From contig JADGEO010000038.1 of assembly GCA_016744335.1 (NCBI GenBank), positions 1 through 33,016 of the forward strand: 33,016 bases of DNA. Direction: 5' to 3'. Each line of letters begins with the position of its first letter. Position 1 is the stretch's first letter. The notes under the pieces were generated by a model. It worked only from the letters and a program-made list of their open reading frames with translations. It ran no database searches and had not been told where the DNA came from. The translations under genes were made by a program, and so were the position numbers. This document shows, piece after piece, positions 8,614 to 16,371 of this stretch. The DNA comes from Anaerolineales bacterium. GTDB lineage: Bacteria; Chloroflexota; Anaerolineae; Anaerolineales; Villigracilaceae.

Positions 8614-9004
8614 TTTCAATCTCCGGGGGTGTCCATTGCGATTTTTCTCGGACGCGGATGATGCTCTCGATGGCGATTAGTCCGAGTGCCAGCCCAACGA
8701 TGGTGGATAGGTTGACGACTTTGCCGAGTTGTAGCCAAGCGAGGGTGGCACCGTATGCGCCGACCCACAGAGATTGGCGGGTGATGACGCTGGCAGGGGG
8801 GAGTTCTGCGGCAAATCTTCGATGAAAAAAATAAACGATGGGGAGCGCAGTGCCGCTGAGCGCAAGGGTGGCAAGGAAGAAAAATGCCCAGCGTGGGAGC
8901 AATGTGGGGAGGGTGAGGGTGATGAGTAAATATAGCCCAACCCAGCCAACGATGGCAAGGGCGAGGGTGGGGAATAGGTAGGGGCGGAAGGTTGGTTTTT
9001 TCAT
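8606..9004 (-). CDS. Small integral membrane protein, uncharacterised
   Basis: 132 residues with about four hydrophobic segments: FPTLALAIVGWVGLYLLITL (11-30), WAFFFLATLALSGTALPIVYFF (39-60), a weaker one near 77-95 (SLWVGAYGATLAWLQLG) and IVGLALGLIAIESII (102-116). Short basic ends follow (FRPYL, RVREKSQW). I recognise no named family. Its stop codon overlaps the selA start by eight bases, so the two genes are co-transcribed and probably translationally coupled. That alone does not show a role in selenium metabolism. No Shine-Dalgarno sequence precedes the ATG, which is preceded by G/C-rich repeats of GGGGTGACA. Confidence 0.75.
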   Translation of the reverse strand: MKKPTFRPYLFPTLALAIVGWVGLYLLITLTLPTLLPRWAFFFLATLALSGTALPIVYFFHRRFAAELPPASVITRQSLWVGAYGATLAWLQLGKVVNLSTIVGLALGLIAIESIIRVREKSQWTPPEIEND

Positions 9005-9147
9005 GGGGGTAGGGGTGACAAGGGTAACAGGGGTGACAAAAAATTCAATGCGAATCTTCGTAAATTAACGAATGAGGCAAATAAAAACTTTTTGGTTTTT
9101 GAAAAACTCGCAATATTTGTCCTTTTGCATAAGTTTTTGTTGATGAG

Positions 9148-9179
9148 ATTATACCGCAGGGTTTTGGAGAGGGTATAAT
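9148..9179. promoter_or_regulatory. Divergent -10 boxes within a dyad
   Basis: TTATACC (9149-9155) and GGTATAA (9173-9179) form an inverted repeat. Read outward, each contains a TATAAT: 9148-9153 on the minus strand toward the membrane-protein/selA pair, and 9174-9179 on the plus strand toward the acyl-CoA synthetase. No strong -35 boxes are evident. A shared divergent promoter with a dyad operator is a reasonable reading. Confidence 0.35.
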
Positions 9180-9214
9180 TCTTTTAGTGTTTATGCAATA
9201 AATCTTACCCAAAC

Positions 9215-9262
9215 CGATGATTGAAATCATCGTCTGAAAATATGAAGTGCGATTTATCGCAC
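9215..9262. repeat. REP-like pair of hairpins with 2-nt loops
   Basis: CGATGATT-GA-AATCATCG (9215-9232) and GTGCGAT-TT-ATCGCAC (9247-9262) are two perfect hairpins separated by 14 bases. The two-hairpin layout resembles the elements at 28324-28381 and 31585-31641 although the stem sequences differ. Confidence 0.6.
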
Positions 9263-9263
9263 C

Positions 9264-9311
9264 TTTCAACCTTCCAACCTTCAAACATTCCAACCTTAAA
9301 CCCTAAAACCC
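9264..9311 (+). repeat. Six degenerate 8-nt repeats directly before a start codon
   Basis: Units TTTCAACC, TTCCAACC, TTCAAACA, TTCCAACC, TTAAACCC and TAAAACCC run without gaps from 9264 to 9311, one base before the ATG of the acyl-CoA synthetase. They occupy the place where a ribosome-binding site would be; no Shine-Dalgarno sequence is present. Confidence 0.6.
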
Positions 9312-9312
9312 T

Positions 9313-11442
9313 ATGACTAATTGCCTAACCCCCTTCTTTCATCCTCAAGGCATCGCCATTGTTGGTGCCTCAAGTCACCCTGAAAAACTAGGCTACGGCG
9401 TAGCCCGCAACTTATTCAAAAGCGGATACGGTGGCGCGGTTCATCTTGTTAATCCCAAAGGTGGAAAGATTTTTGAGCGTGAAATGTTTAAAAACATTGC
9501 CGATATTCCCGATCCCGTAGATTTAGCCGTGCTGGTTATCCCGCCAAAATATGCGCCTGCCACGATGCGAGCCTGTGGCGAGCGTGGCATTAAGGCGACT
9601 ATTCTTGTCTCTGGCGGATTCCGCGAAACGGGCGAAGAAGGTGCAAAACTTGAGAATGAAACCGTAGAAGTCGCTCGTGAATATGGAATTCGTATGATAG
9701 GACCCAATTGCATTGGTCTTATTGATACCCATCTTCCGCTAGACACAACTTTCCTTCCCTTAGATATGCCGATGGCAGGACAAATCGCCTTTATTTCTCA
9801 TTCTGGCGCAATTTGTGACGCGCTCATAGATTGGTCTAAGGGACAAGGATTTGGATTCTCACGTATCATCAGCATTGGCAATCAAGCTGATGTCAACGAA
9901 ACCGACCTTTTGCCTCTGGTCGCCGAAGATGAGCATACCAAAGTTATCACGCTTTATCTTGAAAATGTGAATGATGGGGAGCGTTTTATCCAAAATGCTC
10001 GCAAAATTGTTGCTGAGAAACCCATTATCGTCCTTAAAACAGGACGTTCCCAAAGTGGGCAACGTGCCGCCGCATCTCATACGGGCGCACTCGCAGGCGC
10101 AGATACCGCCTACACCGCCGCTTTCGAGAAAGCGGGTATTTTCCGCGCCAATACCACCGAAGAAATTTTTGATTGGGCACGCGCCCTCGCTTGGTCTCCG
10201 CTTCCGCAGGGGCGGCGCGTTGGCGTGTTGTCTAATGCGGGCGGTCTTTGCGTTGTCACCGCCGATAGCCTCGATTATGAAGGGTTAGAACTTGCTGATT
10301 TCGCCCCCGAAACTACCCGCGCGCTCAATGATTTTCTTGTCCCCGCCGCAAGCACTCAAAATCCCATTGATATGCTCGCTGGCGCCACAGCAAAAGATTA
10401 CGCCAAAGCCTTGCGCCTGCTCCTTGCCGACCCCAATACCGATTCTGTGCTTGTTCTCGTCCCGCCTCCGCCCATGTATCCCGCCGAAGAAGTTTCCGAT
10501 GAGATAATCCCCATCATTCAGCAGGCGAAGAAGCCCGTGCTGGTTGTGTTGGTGGGCAGTGAACATATAAAAGAAGCCTCCCATCGTTTGCAGAAAGCCA
10601 AAATTCCCGAATACCGTTTCCCCGAAAGAGCAACATCTGCTTTAGCACGTTTAACCGAAAGAGCAGGATTTTTATCCACCATGCTCCAGCCGCCGCCTAG
10701 AGCTAAGGGAGGGGAGATTGAGACAGGGGTGCCAACTTCAACATCTCCCGATTTAACCAATATCCGCGCGGCTTTAGCCGATTCCCGAAGTGGGGACTGG
10801 CTTAACCCAGAACTTGCGGAGCGTTTAATGAACCTCTACGCGATCCCAACCTCACCAATCAAATTTGCGCCCAGCGCAGAAGGTGCATCAAAAATTGCAG
10901 AAGAACTGGGTTTCCCCATTGCGATAAAAATTGCATCTCCTGATATTTCCCACAAATCGGATGTAGATGGGATTCTGCTCAACCTTGCCTCCGTGGACGA
11001 AGTTGTTGAGGGCTACGAGATGTTGATGAAAGGGGTGCAAGCCAAACGTCCACGCGCGAAGCTAGAAGGCGTCCTCCTGCAAAAAATGATTCCAGTTGGT
11101 CAAGAGGTGATTGTCGGCGCAGTCCGCGATCCCCAATTCGGTGCCTTAATGATGTTCGGCTCTGGCGGGGTAGAGGTAGAAGGATTAAAAGATGTTGCAT
11201 TCGCCATTGCCCCATTATCTGCAAAAGAAGCAGAAAAAATGATAGAGAAAACTTGGGCAGGAAAAAAGTTGGGTGGCTACCGAAACCTTCCCGCCGTAGA
11301 TAAAACTGCGTTAATAGACGCCCTCTGCAAACTCTCTCAACTTGCCCACGATTTGCCTGAGATTGCTGAAATTGAGATAAATCCGCTCACTATTTTGGGC
11401 AAAGGCGTTGTGGCGGTAGATGTGCGGGTGAAAATGTCCTAA
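9313..11442 (+). CDS. ADP-forming acyl-CoA (acetyl-CoA) synthetase, fused alpha-beta
   Basis: 709 residues. The first part (about 1-450) is the CoA-binding Rossmann domain (IAIVGASSHPEKLGYG, 14-29) plus succinyl-CoA-ligase-like domains. It carries H256 in ASHTGALAG, the position of the phosphorylated histidine in this family, and SHSG at 163-165. A short Pro/Gly linker near 455-480 leads to an ATP-grasp domain (about 490-709) with FPIAIKIASPDISHKSDVDG. Such enzymes interconvert acyl-CoA, ADP and phosphate with the free acid, CoA and ATP; in fermenting organisms this makes ATP from acetyl-CoA. Substrate range cannot be read from sequence. No Shine-Dalgarno sequence precedes the ATG, which follows an eight-base repeat. 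No C-terminal GNAT domain is present, so protein acetyltransferase (Pat) is excluded. Confidence 0.88.
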   Translation: MTNCLTPFFHPQGIAIVGASSHPEKLGYGVARNLFKSGYGGAVHLVNPKGGKIFEREMFKNIADIPDPVDLAVLVIPPKYAPATMRACGERGIKATILVSGGFRETGEEGAKLENETVEVAREYGIRMIGPNCIGLIDTHLPLDTTFLPLDMPMAGQIAFISHSGAICDALIDWSKGQGFGFSRIISIGNQADVNETDLLPLVAEDEHTKVITLYLENVNDGERFIQNARKIVAEKPIIVLKTGRSQSGQRAAASHTGALAGADTAYTAAFEKAGIFRANTTEEIFDWARALAWSPLPQGRRVGVLSNAGGLCVVTADSLDYEGLELADFAPETTRALNDFLVPAASTQNPIDMLAGATAKDYAKALRLLLADPNTDSVLVLVPPPPMYPAEEVSDEIIPIIQQAKKPVLVVLVGSEHIKEASHRLQKAKIPEYRFPERATSALARLTERAGFLSTMLQPPPRAKGGEIETGVPTSTSPDLTNIRAALADSRSGDWLNPELAERLMNLYAIPTSPIKFAPSAEGASKIAEELGFPIAIKIASPDISHKSDVDGILLNLASVDEVVEGYEMLMKGVQAKRPRAKLEGVLLQKMIPVGQEVIVGAVRDPQFGALMMFGSGGVEVEGLKDVAFAIAPLSAKEAEKMIEKTWAGKKLGGYRNLPAVDKTALIDALCKLSQLAHDLPEIAEIEINPLTILGKGVVAVDVRVKMS

Positions 11443-11477
11443 CGCGAGGTTTATCGCGTACCAAATTGAAATTTCGC

Positions 11478-11506
11478 TTGACGCATTTGCTTACCTTTGG
11501 TAGTAT
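11478..11506 (+). promoter_or_regulatory. Promoter of tRNA-fMet
   Basis: TTGACG (11478-11483), a 17-bp spacer and TAGTAT (11501-11506) form a good housekeeping promoter. The expected start is near 11513, about 14 bases before the tRNA. Confidence 0.75.
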
Positions 11507-11526
11507 TGGCGGGCTCAACTAATCGA

Positions 11527-11598
11527 TGCGGGGTAGAGCAGTGGCAGCTCGTCGGGCTCATAACCCGGAGGTCGCAGGTTCGAGTCCTGTCCCCGCTA
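11527..11598 (+). tRNA. Initiator tRNA-fMet (CAT)
   Basis: A 72-nt cloverleaf. The acceptor stem is GCGGGG/CCCCGC with an unpaired T1-T72, the D stem is GAGC/GCTC, and the T arm is GCAGG-TTCGAGT-CCTGT. The anticodon arm has the initiator hallmark of three G-C pairs, GGG-CTCATAA-CCC. The unpaired first position and the GGG/CCC stem identify it as initiator rather than elongator Met or Ile2. CCA is not encoded. Confidence 0.95.
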
Positions 11599-11615
11599 CT
11601 GAGGCAATACCATAG

Positions 11616-11655
11616 ACCGTCAGACTCCTGTAAAAAGGATTATCTGGCGGTTTTT
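11616..11655 (+). terminator. Rho-independent terminator after tRNA-fMet
   Basis: ACCGTCAGA (11616-11624) pairs with TCTGGCGGT (11643-11651) with one wobble pair; an inner TCCT/AGGA extends it. TTTTT follows at 11651-11655. Confidence 0.7.
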
Positions 11656-11813
11656 GGTTTTGAATGGGGGGCACTTGGACTTGAATGGCACAGTGCTGAG
11701 TTTGATTTAAGCAAAATGTAATTGGGTCGTTGTTTTTCTTCACATTTTAAGTTGTTTAGAGGCAATTAAGCCCAAAACGCGCGCGGTGCGGTTCTTAATC
11801 CCTTCAAAAAACA

Positions 11814-11850
11814 AAAAAAGAGCAGACTTTTCAAAAGTCTGCTCTTTTTT
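11814..11850. terminator. Strong bidirectional terminator between tRNA-fMet and gltA
   Basis: An 18-bp perfect inverted repeat around one base: AAAAAAGAGCAGACTTTT (11814-11831) and AAAAGTCTGCTCTTTTTT (11833-11850). T-runs lie on both sides, so it can end the minus-strand gltA transcript, 21 bases after its stop, as well as plus-strand read-through. Confidence 0.9.
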
Positions 11851-11871
11851 ATTTTTCTTATGGCTAGTTTT

Positions 11872-13170
11872 TTATTTTGCGGCGATTTCTTCTAGCATTG
11901 CAGTTGTGAGGGATTTAGGTCGCTCTAGGGGTTGCCCAAGTGCGCGTGCCCAAACGTAGTTGGCGGTTACGCCGAGTGCACGACCAACGCCAAAGAGGAC
12001 GGTGTAGAAATCGAATTCGGTGATGCCATAGTGATATTGGAGTGTGCCTGAGATAGAGTCTACATTGGGCCATGGGTTCTTGGCTTTGCCCTGTTCTTGG
12101 AGAACTCTGGGAACAACTTTATTCATTATGTTGGCGATTTCGAAAAGTTTATCTTCGGGGAAGTGAGATTTTGCATACTCAAATTGTGCGGTGTAGCGAG
12201 GATCGGGCACGCGGAGAACTGCATGTCCGTAACCAGGGATAACTTTGCCACTGTTGAGGGTATCCCAGCAGTATTTTTCCATTTCTTCTTCGGTAGGGGT
12301 GCCATCAAATTCTTTTTGGACATTCATTAAGAATGCAAGGCAGTTTTGATTTGCTAAACCGTGTAGTGGACCGGCTAAGCCGTTCATGGAAGCTGAGAAG
12401 GCATAGTAGATATCAGAGAGTGATGAGCCTACAAGGTGCATTGTGTGGGCAGAGACATTGCCTGATTCGTGGTCAGAATGCAGGATGAAGTATAAACGAG
12501 CCATATCTGCATATTCTGGGTCTTTGACACCCATCATTTGAGCGAAGTTTGCACCATAATCTAGGTTAGGATCGTAAGTAGGTTCTCCCTTATCTCCATA
12601 TTTCAGGCGATAAATGAAGGCTGCGATTACGCCTAATTTACTGGTTAGGTACATGGCATCATCAAGTGCAGGACGCCAAATATCCATTTTGCTCATGCCT
12701 TCAGCGTAGCGTTTTGCAAATTTTGAGCCGCCTTGCATGGCTAAAATTGCTTGGGAGAAAAGTGCCATCGGATGGGTATCTTCGGGCATATTTCGTAAAA
12801 TTGTGAAAACATGATCTGGCACTTTGCTATCTTTTGCCCATGCACGCTCAACTTTCAATGCCTCTTCTTCGGTTGGGAACTCACCAACCATGAGCAGATA
12901 ATAAAGCCCACCAACGTAGGGCATTTCTGCGCCTTCGGGTTTGGGTAGGGCTTCTATTACTTCAGGAAGGGTGTGACCACGAAAGCGGATGCCTACGTTA
13001 GGGTCAACAAAAGAAATATCGGTAACAAGTGCTTTTACACTACGCATACCACCATAAATTTGGCTAATGGTGACTTCGCCAGCAACTTTATCGCCATGCT
13101 CTTTGAGCAGTGTGGTTACTCGGTTGCGCCAGCTTGGTAATTGTGCATCAATCTTATTATGTAAAATCAT
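11872..13170 (-). CDS. gltA: Citrate synthase, mitochondrial-like type
   Basis: Condenses acetyl-CoA with oxaloacetate to citrate, the entry step of the TCA cycle or of glutamate synthesis. 432 residues, of the long type related to the mitochondrial enzyme: HSDHESGN (231-238), AGPLHGLANQ with catalytic H270, GYGHAVLRVPDPR with H315, and NVDSISG with catalytic D371. I start at the ATG at 13168-13170 (MILHNK), because GGAGGAG lies just upstream and a TTG start five codons earlier would overlap that site. Malate dehydrogenase, which makes oxaloacetate, lies directly upstream on the same strand, with a terminator-like hairpin between, so gltA expression may be partly separate. Confidence 0.96.
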   Translation of the reverse strand: MILHNKIDAQLPSWRNRVTTLLKEHGDKVAGEVTISQIYGGMRSVKALVTDISFVDPNVGIRFRGHTLPEVIEALPKPEGAEMPYVGGLYYLLMVGEFPTEEEALKVERAWAKDSKVPDHVFTILRNMPEDTHPMALFSQAILAMQGGSKFAKRYAEGMSKMDIWRPALDDAMYLTSKLGVIAAFIYRLKYGDKGEPTYDPNLDYGANFAQMMGVKDPEYADMARLYFILHSDHESGNVSAHTMHLVGSSLSDIYYAFSASMNGLAGPLHGLANQNCLAFLMNVQKEFDGTPTEEEMEKYCWDTLNSGKVIPGYGHAVLRVPDPRYTAQFEYAKSHFPEDKLFEIANIMNKVVPRVLQEQGKAKNPWPNVDSISGTLQYHYGITEFDFYTVLFGVGRALGVTANYVWARALGQPLERPKSLTTAMLEEIAAK

Positions 13171-13189
13171 TAGAAACTCCTCCAATAGT

Positions 13190-13223
13190 AAAAAAAAGCC
13201 ATATCTAATTAAAAGATACGGCT
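13190..13223 (-). terminator. Terminator or attenuator between mdh and gltA
   Basis: On the minus strand AGCCGTATCT (13223-13214), a seven-base loop and AGATATGGCT (13206-13197), paired with one G-U, are followed by a run of T's. It lies after the mdh stop and about 20 bases before the gltA start, so read-through would control how much gltA is made from the mdh promoter. Confidence 0.75.
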
Positions 13224-13231
13224 GATTTCAA

Positions 13232-14167
13232 TTAAAGCTCAATTAAACCTTTAAGTTCTTCTACACTCTTTGCAACTGCATCAGCGGATGCTTGCAAAGC
13301 AGTTATTTCTTCTTCGTTTAGTTCATATTCAATAATCTTTTCAACGCCGTCTTTGCCAAGCATGACGGGAACGCCAAAGAAGATGTCTTTTTGACCATAT
13401 TCGCCATCCAAATAAACGGCACATGGGAGAATGAGCTTTCGGTCAGATAAAATAGCTTCTGCCATTTGAACAACTGCCATCGAAGGGGCATAGAAAGCAG
13501 AGCCAGTCTTCAAAAGACCAACAATCTCGCCACCACCTTTGCGGGTGCGGGTTAGAATAGCTTCTAATTTGTCTGCTTCAATATATTTTTCTAGTGGAAC
13601 GCCAGCGATATTTGAGTGACGGGTGAGAGGAACCATAGAATCGCCATGACCGCCGAGAACGTAGCAGTTGATGTTTTGTACACTTACGCCAGTTTCCATG
13701 GCAATAAATGCGCTCATACGAGCTGAGTCTAAAACGCCAGCCTGTCCCAAAACCTTATTTGCGGGCAAGCCCGTTTTTTTCATGGTCATGAAGGTCATTG
13801 TATCAAGCGGATTGGTCAAAACGATATAGGTTGCGTTAGGTGAGTATTTAATTGTTTCTTCGGCAACGGAACCAACGATATTCGCATTTTTGACAAGCAA
13901 ATCTTCACGTGTCATGCCAGGTTTTCGAGGCAAACCAGCAGTGATAACGATGATGTCAGAATCTTTGGTATCGGCATAATCGTTTGTGCCTGTGATTTTT
14001 GCATCTTTGCCAATAATGGGCATTGCTTCAGCTAAATCTAGGGCTTTGCCTTGAGGCATGCCTTCCATGATGTCTACTAAGACAACATCAGCAATTTCAC
14101 GTTCAGCCAACCAATGTGCCGCGGTAGAGCCAGTCATACCAGCACCAATTACAGATATTTTTGCCAT
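13232..14167 (-). CDS. mdh: Malate dehydrogenase, LDH-like type
   Basis: NAD-dependent interconversion of malate and oxaloacetate in the cytoplasm. 311 residues. The nucleotide-binding loop is GAGMTGS (8-14) with D32 at the end of the second strand, favouring NAD over NADP. Substrate residues are R81 and R87 in GLPRKPGMTRED; R81 marks malate rather than lactate specificity. LDSAR gives D147 and R150, and GGHGDSM gives the catalytic H174. The length and these motifs fit the LDH-like MDH group, found for example in Chloroflexus. GGAGGAAAA precedes the ATG. Citrate synthase follows, forming a small central-carbon pair. Regulation may involve the dyads at 14243-14322. Confidence 0.96.
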   Translation of the reverse strand: MAKISVIGAGMTGSTAAHWLAEREIADVVLVDIMEGMPQGKALDLAEAMPIIGKDAKITGTNDYADTKDSDIIVITAGLPRKPGMTREDLLVKNANIVGSVAEETIKYSPNATYIVLTNPLDTMTFMTMKKTGLPANKVLGQAGVLDSARMSAFIAMETGVSVQNINCYVLGGHGDSMVPLTRHSNIAGVPLEKYIEADKLEAILTRTRKGGGEIVGLLKTGSAFYAPSMAVVQMAEAILSDRKLILPCAVYLDGEYGQKDIFFGVPVMLGKDGVEKIIEYELNEEEITALQASADAVAKSVEELKGLIEL

Positions 14168-14242
14168 TTTTCCTCCAAGGGGAATAGTGAATATGTTTGT
14201 TTGAATCGAAAATATCGCTACTTACTAGAATACTCTATAAAA

Positions 14243-14322
14243 ACCTAGCTAGGTAGTTTGTTTTGTCATATTTTTATTATATCAACTTCCTATTAAAAAG
14301 AAATATTCGCCACAAATTTGTG
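14243..14322 (-). promoter_or_regulatory. Promoter region of mdh with two palindromes
   Basis: On the minus strand TATAAT occupies 14281-14276; the -35 is poor. A 12-bp palindrome ACCTAGCTAGGT (14243-14254) lies about 22 bases downstream of that -10, and CACAAATTTGTG (14311-14322) about 30 bases upstream. Either could be a regulator site. The second carries TTGTG/CACAA half-sites as in Rex operators, but with the wrong orientation and spacing. Confidence 0.4.
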
Positions 14323-14354
14323 ACAAATTTCTCAATCAAACTTGTTGGTAGGGT

Positions 14355-15296
14355 TTATAACCCTTTTTCTTCAATGTATCGGATAGCCTGAATTGCCGCA
14401 CCTGCGCCCATCCCCGCAGATGTGATTACCTGACGGAAATGTGGATCAGCGACCTCACCCGCGGCGTAAACGCCCTCGATTTGGGCTTGCATCAGGTGGT
14501 CAACAACGATATATCCCTGAGCATCGAGCGTTAATTTACCCTCGAACAACTCGGTATTTGGCGTATGCCCAATAAAGATGAAAACGCCTTCTGTAGACAA
14601 GTCAGATTCTTCACCTGTCTTAACATTTTTCACCTTAACTGATTCAACTTTTTCCCCTTCGGGAATATTCGTAAGCACAGAATCCCAGATAAAGTGAATT
14701 TTATCGTTCTCTTCGGCGCGCTGTTTGAGAATAGAACCAGCTCGTAACTCATCGCGTCTGTGAATAATTGTGACTTTTGAAGCATGGTGGGTGAGATAGA
14801 GTGCTTCTTCTAGTGCGCTATCTCCGCCACCAACAACGACCACTTCCATATCTTTGAAAAAGTGACCATCACAAGTCGCGCAATAAGATACGCCGCGCCC
14901 AATCATCTCTTCTTCGCCGGGGATGTTTAAAGTCACAGCTGCCGCACCTGTGGTGATAATCAGGGTGTCTGCTGTGAACTCTTCACCATAAGTTGTCACC
15001 TTAAAGGGGCGAGCTGAAAAGTCCACTTCAGTGGCAACATCAAAAATAATTTCCGTTCCAAAGCGTATAGCTTGGTCATTAAAATCCTTAACTAAGCCCT
15101 CACCAGAAATGCCGTCAGGGAAACCGGGGTAATTCTCTACGGCATGAGTTTTTGAGACTTGTCCGCCTAAATCCATGCCCGTTAAAACAACGGGAGCCAA
15201 GTTTGCCCGCGCCGCGTAAAGTGCCGCAGTCAATCCCGCAGGACCAGAACCGATAATTAATATCTTTACGTGACGAGGGGTGTTTTCTTCTGTCAT
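14355..15296 (-). CDS. trxB: NADPH thioredoxin reductase
   Basis: 313-residue low-molecular-weight thioredoxin reductase, which passes electrons from NADPH through FAD to a disulfide and on to thioredoxin. FAD motif GSGPAGLTAALYAARANL near 16-33. The redox pair is C139-A-T-C142 (SYCATCDG). The NADPH site is GGGDSALEEA, followed by HRRDELRA, whose arginines bind the 2'-phosphate of NADPH. A second FAD motif lies at the C-terminus (GVYAAGEVADPHFRQV). GGAG lies five bases before the ATG. A paralogue lies 106 bases upstream on the same strand. No thioredoxin gene is in the window. Confidence 0.95.
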   Translation of the reverse strand: MTEENTPRHVKILIIGSGPAGLTAALYAARANLAPVVLTGMDLGGQVSKTHAVENYPGFPDGISGEGLVKDFNDQAIRFGTEIIFDVATEVDFSARPFKVTTYGEEFTADTLIITTGAAAVTLNIPGEEEMIGRGVSYCATCDGHFFKDMEVVVVGGGDSALEEALYLTHHASKVTIIHRRDELRAGSILKQRAEENDKIHFIWDSVLTNIPEGEKVESVKVKNVKTGEESDLSTEGVFIFIGHTPNTELFEGKLTLDAQGYIVVDHLMQAQIEGVYAAGEVADPHFRQVITSAGMGAGAAIQAIRYIEEKGL

Positions 15297-15402
15297 AATT
15301 TCTCCTGAATGTAAAGCATATTTCGTGTTGCGTAATGTTTTTGGTGATCCGGACTAAAAAGCCCGACAGTGTACAAAATCATTACGTAATACATTTTACG
15401 CA

Positions 15403-16371
15403 CTAGATATTTTGTAAATACTCTCTAATTGCCACTGCTGCCTTCGCCCCGTCTCCAACAGCTACTGTAACTTGTGCTAAATTTTCAGAAACCACATCAC
15501 CGCCAGCAAAGATGCCAGGAACCGATGTTTTCATGTGTTTGTCTGCGATAATATAGCCATAATCATCCAATTTAACTAAATCTGCTACGAAATCGGTATA
15601 AGGTTTATAGCCAACATAAATGAAAATGGCTTTAGCGGGAATCTCTACTAGTTTATCCGTTTCTCGGCTTTTTACAACCAAAGATGTGACCAAATTGTCA
15701 CCCTTTACTTCTGTAGCCATGTGCGAGAACATACAAGTCGTTTTCTCGTGACCTTTTACTCTATCTTGTAAAACTTTTTCGGCAATGGAGTGGTCTAAGA
15801 ATTCAACAAAGGTTACTTTTTTAGCATACTCAAGCAAAATTTCGGCTTCTTGCAAACCTGAATTACCACAGCCAATCACGACTACTTCTTCATCTTTATA
15901 AAGCGGGCCATCGCAAGTGGCGCAATAAGAAACACCTTTATTATAAAATTCTGCCTCACCAGTGATGCCGAGTTTCTTTGGTTCACTACCTGTGGCTAAT
16001 AAAACTGTGCGCCCTCGATAGTTCTTCCCTTCGGTGGTTGTTATGGTGAAAAGGTCGTCATCACCTTTGACGATATTTTCTACACCGTCAAACTCTTCCA
16101 CCAATGCCCCAAATTTTTCGGCCTGTTTATGAAAATCTTCTAAAAGTTTAGAGCCATCTACTCCGTCTGGAAAACCAGGATAGTTTTCGATAGAGTGGGT
16201 AGATGCGGCTAAGCCGCCACTGGCTTCTTTTTCGAGAACCAGCACTTTCCAGCCATCGCGTGAGGCGTAAATGGCGGTAGTTAAGCCAGCAGATCCTGCT
16301 CCAACAACAACTACGTCGTAAAGCAAATTTACATCTGCGGCTTCTGAATTATCTATATTTAACGAGAACAT
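15403..16371 (-). CDS. Thioredoxin reductase-like protein lacking the NADPH motif
   Basis: 322 residues with the same fold as the downstream trxB: FAD motif GAGSAGLTTAIYASRDGW, redox pair C150-A-T-C153 (SYCATCDG) and C-terminal FAD motif GIFAGGDVVSENL. The second Rossmann loop differs. GCGNSGLQEA replaces GGGDSALEEA, and the basic HRRxxxR that holds the 2'-phosphate of NADPH is replaced by VEFLDHSIAEK. So it probably does not use NADPH; NADH, ferredoxin or another donor are candidates known from divergent TrxR-like enzymes. Its disulfide partner is unknown. GGAG lies seven bases before the ATG. Gene order suggests co-transcription with trxB, although the 106-base gap could hold a separate promoter. 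Confidence 0.9.
   Translation of the reverse strand: MFSLNIDNSEAADVNLLYDVVVVGAGSAGLTTAIYASRDGWKVLVLEKEASGGLAASTHSIENYPGFPDGVDGSKLLEDFHKQAEKFGALVEEFDGVENIVKGDDDLFTITTTEGKNYRGRTVLLATGSEPKKLGITGEAEFYNKGVSYCATCDGPLYKDEEVVVIGCGNSGLQEAEILLEYAKKVTFVEFLDHSIAEKVLQDRVKGHEKTTCMFSHMATEVKGDNLVTSLVVKSRETDKLVEIPAKAIFIYVGYKPYTDFVADLVKLDDYGYIIADKHMKTSVPGIFAGGDVVSENLAQVTVAVGDGAKAAVAIREYLQNI

Noticed and set aside
8614..8619. Upstream TTG start for selA
   Set aside because: The ribosome site GGAG would be one base from the TTG; the ATG at 8611-8613 has a seven-base spacing and normal SelA length.
10285..10584. Long open frames opposite the acyl-CoA synthetase and several other genes
   Set aside because: They are antisense or out-of-frame shadows with no ribosome site or recognisable product, whereas the sense proteins carry complete family motifs.
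13171..13185. Longer citrate synthase from a TTG five codons upstream
   Set aside because: Those codons are the Shine-Dalgarno sequence GGAGGAG of the ATG start.
14311..14322. Rex operator upstream of mdh
   Set aside because: CACAAATTTGTG has the half-sites in the opposite order and without the spacing of the Rex consensus TTGTGA-N6-TCACAA.
15333..15402. CGTAATG/CATTACG inverted repeat between the two reductase genes
   Set aside because: The stems are short, the loop is long and there is no T-run; too weak to call a terminator or operator.
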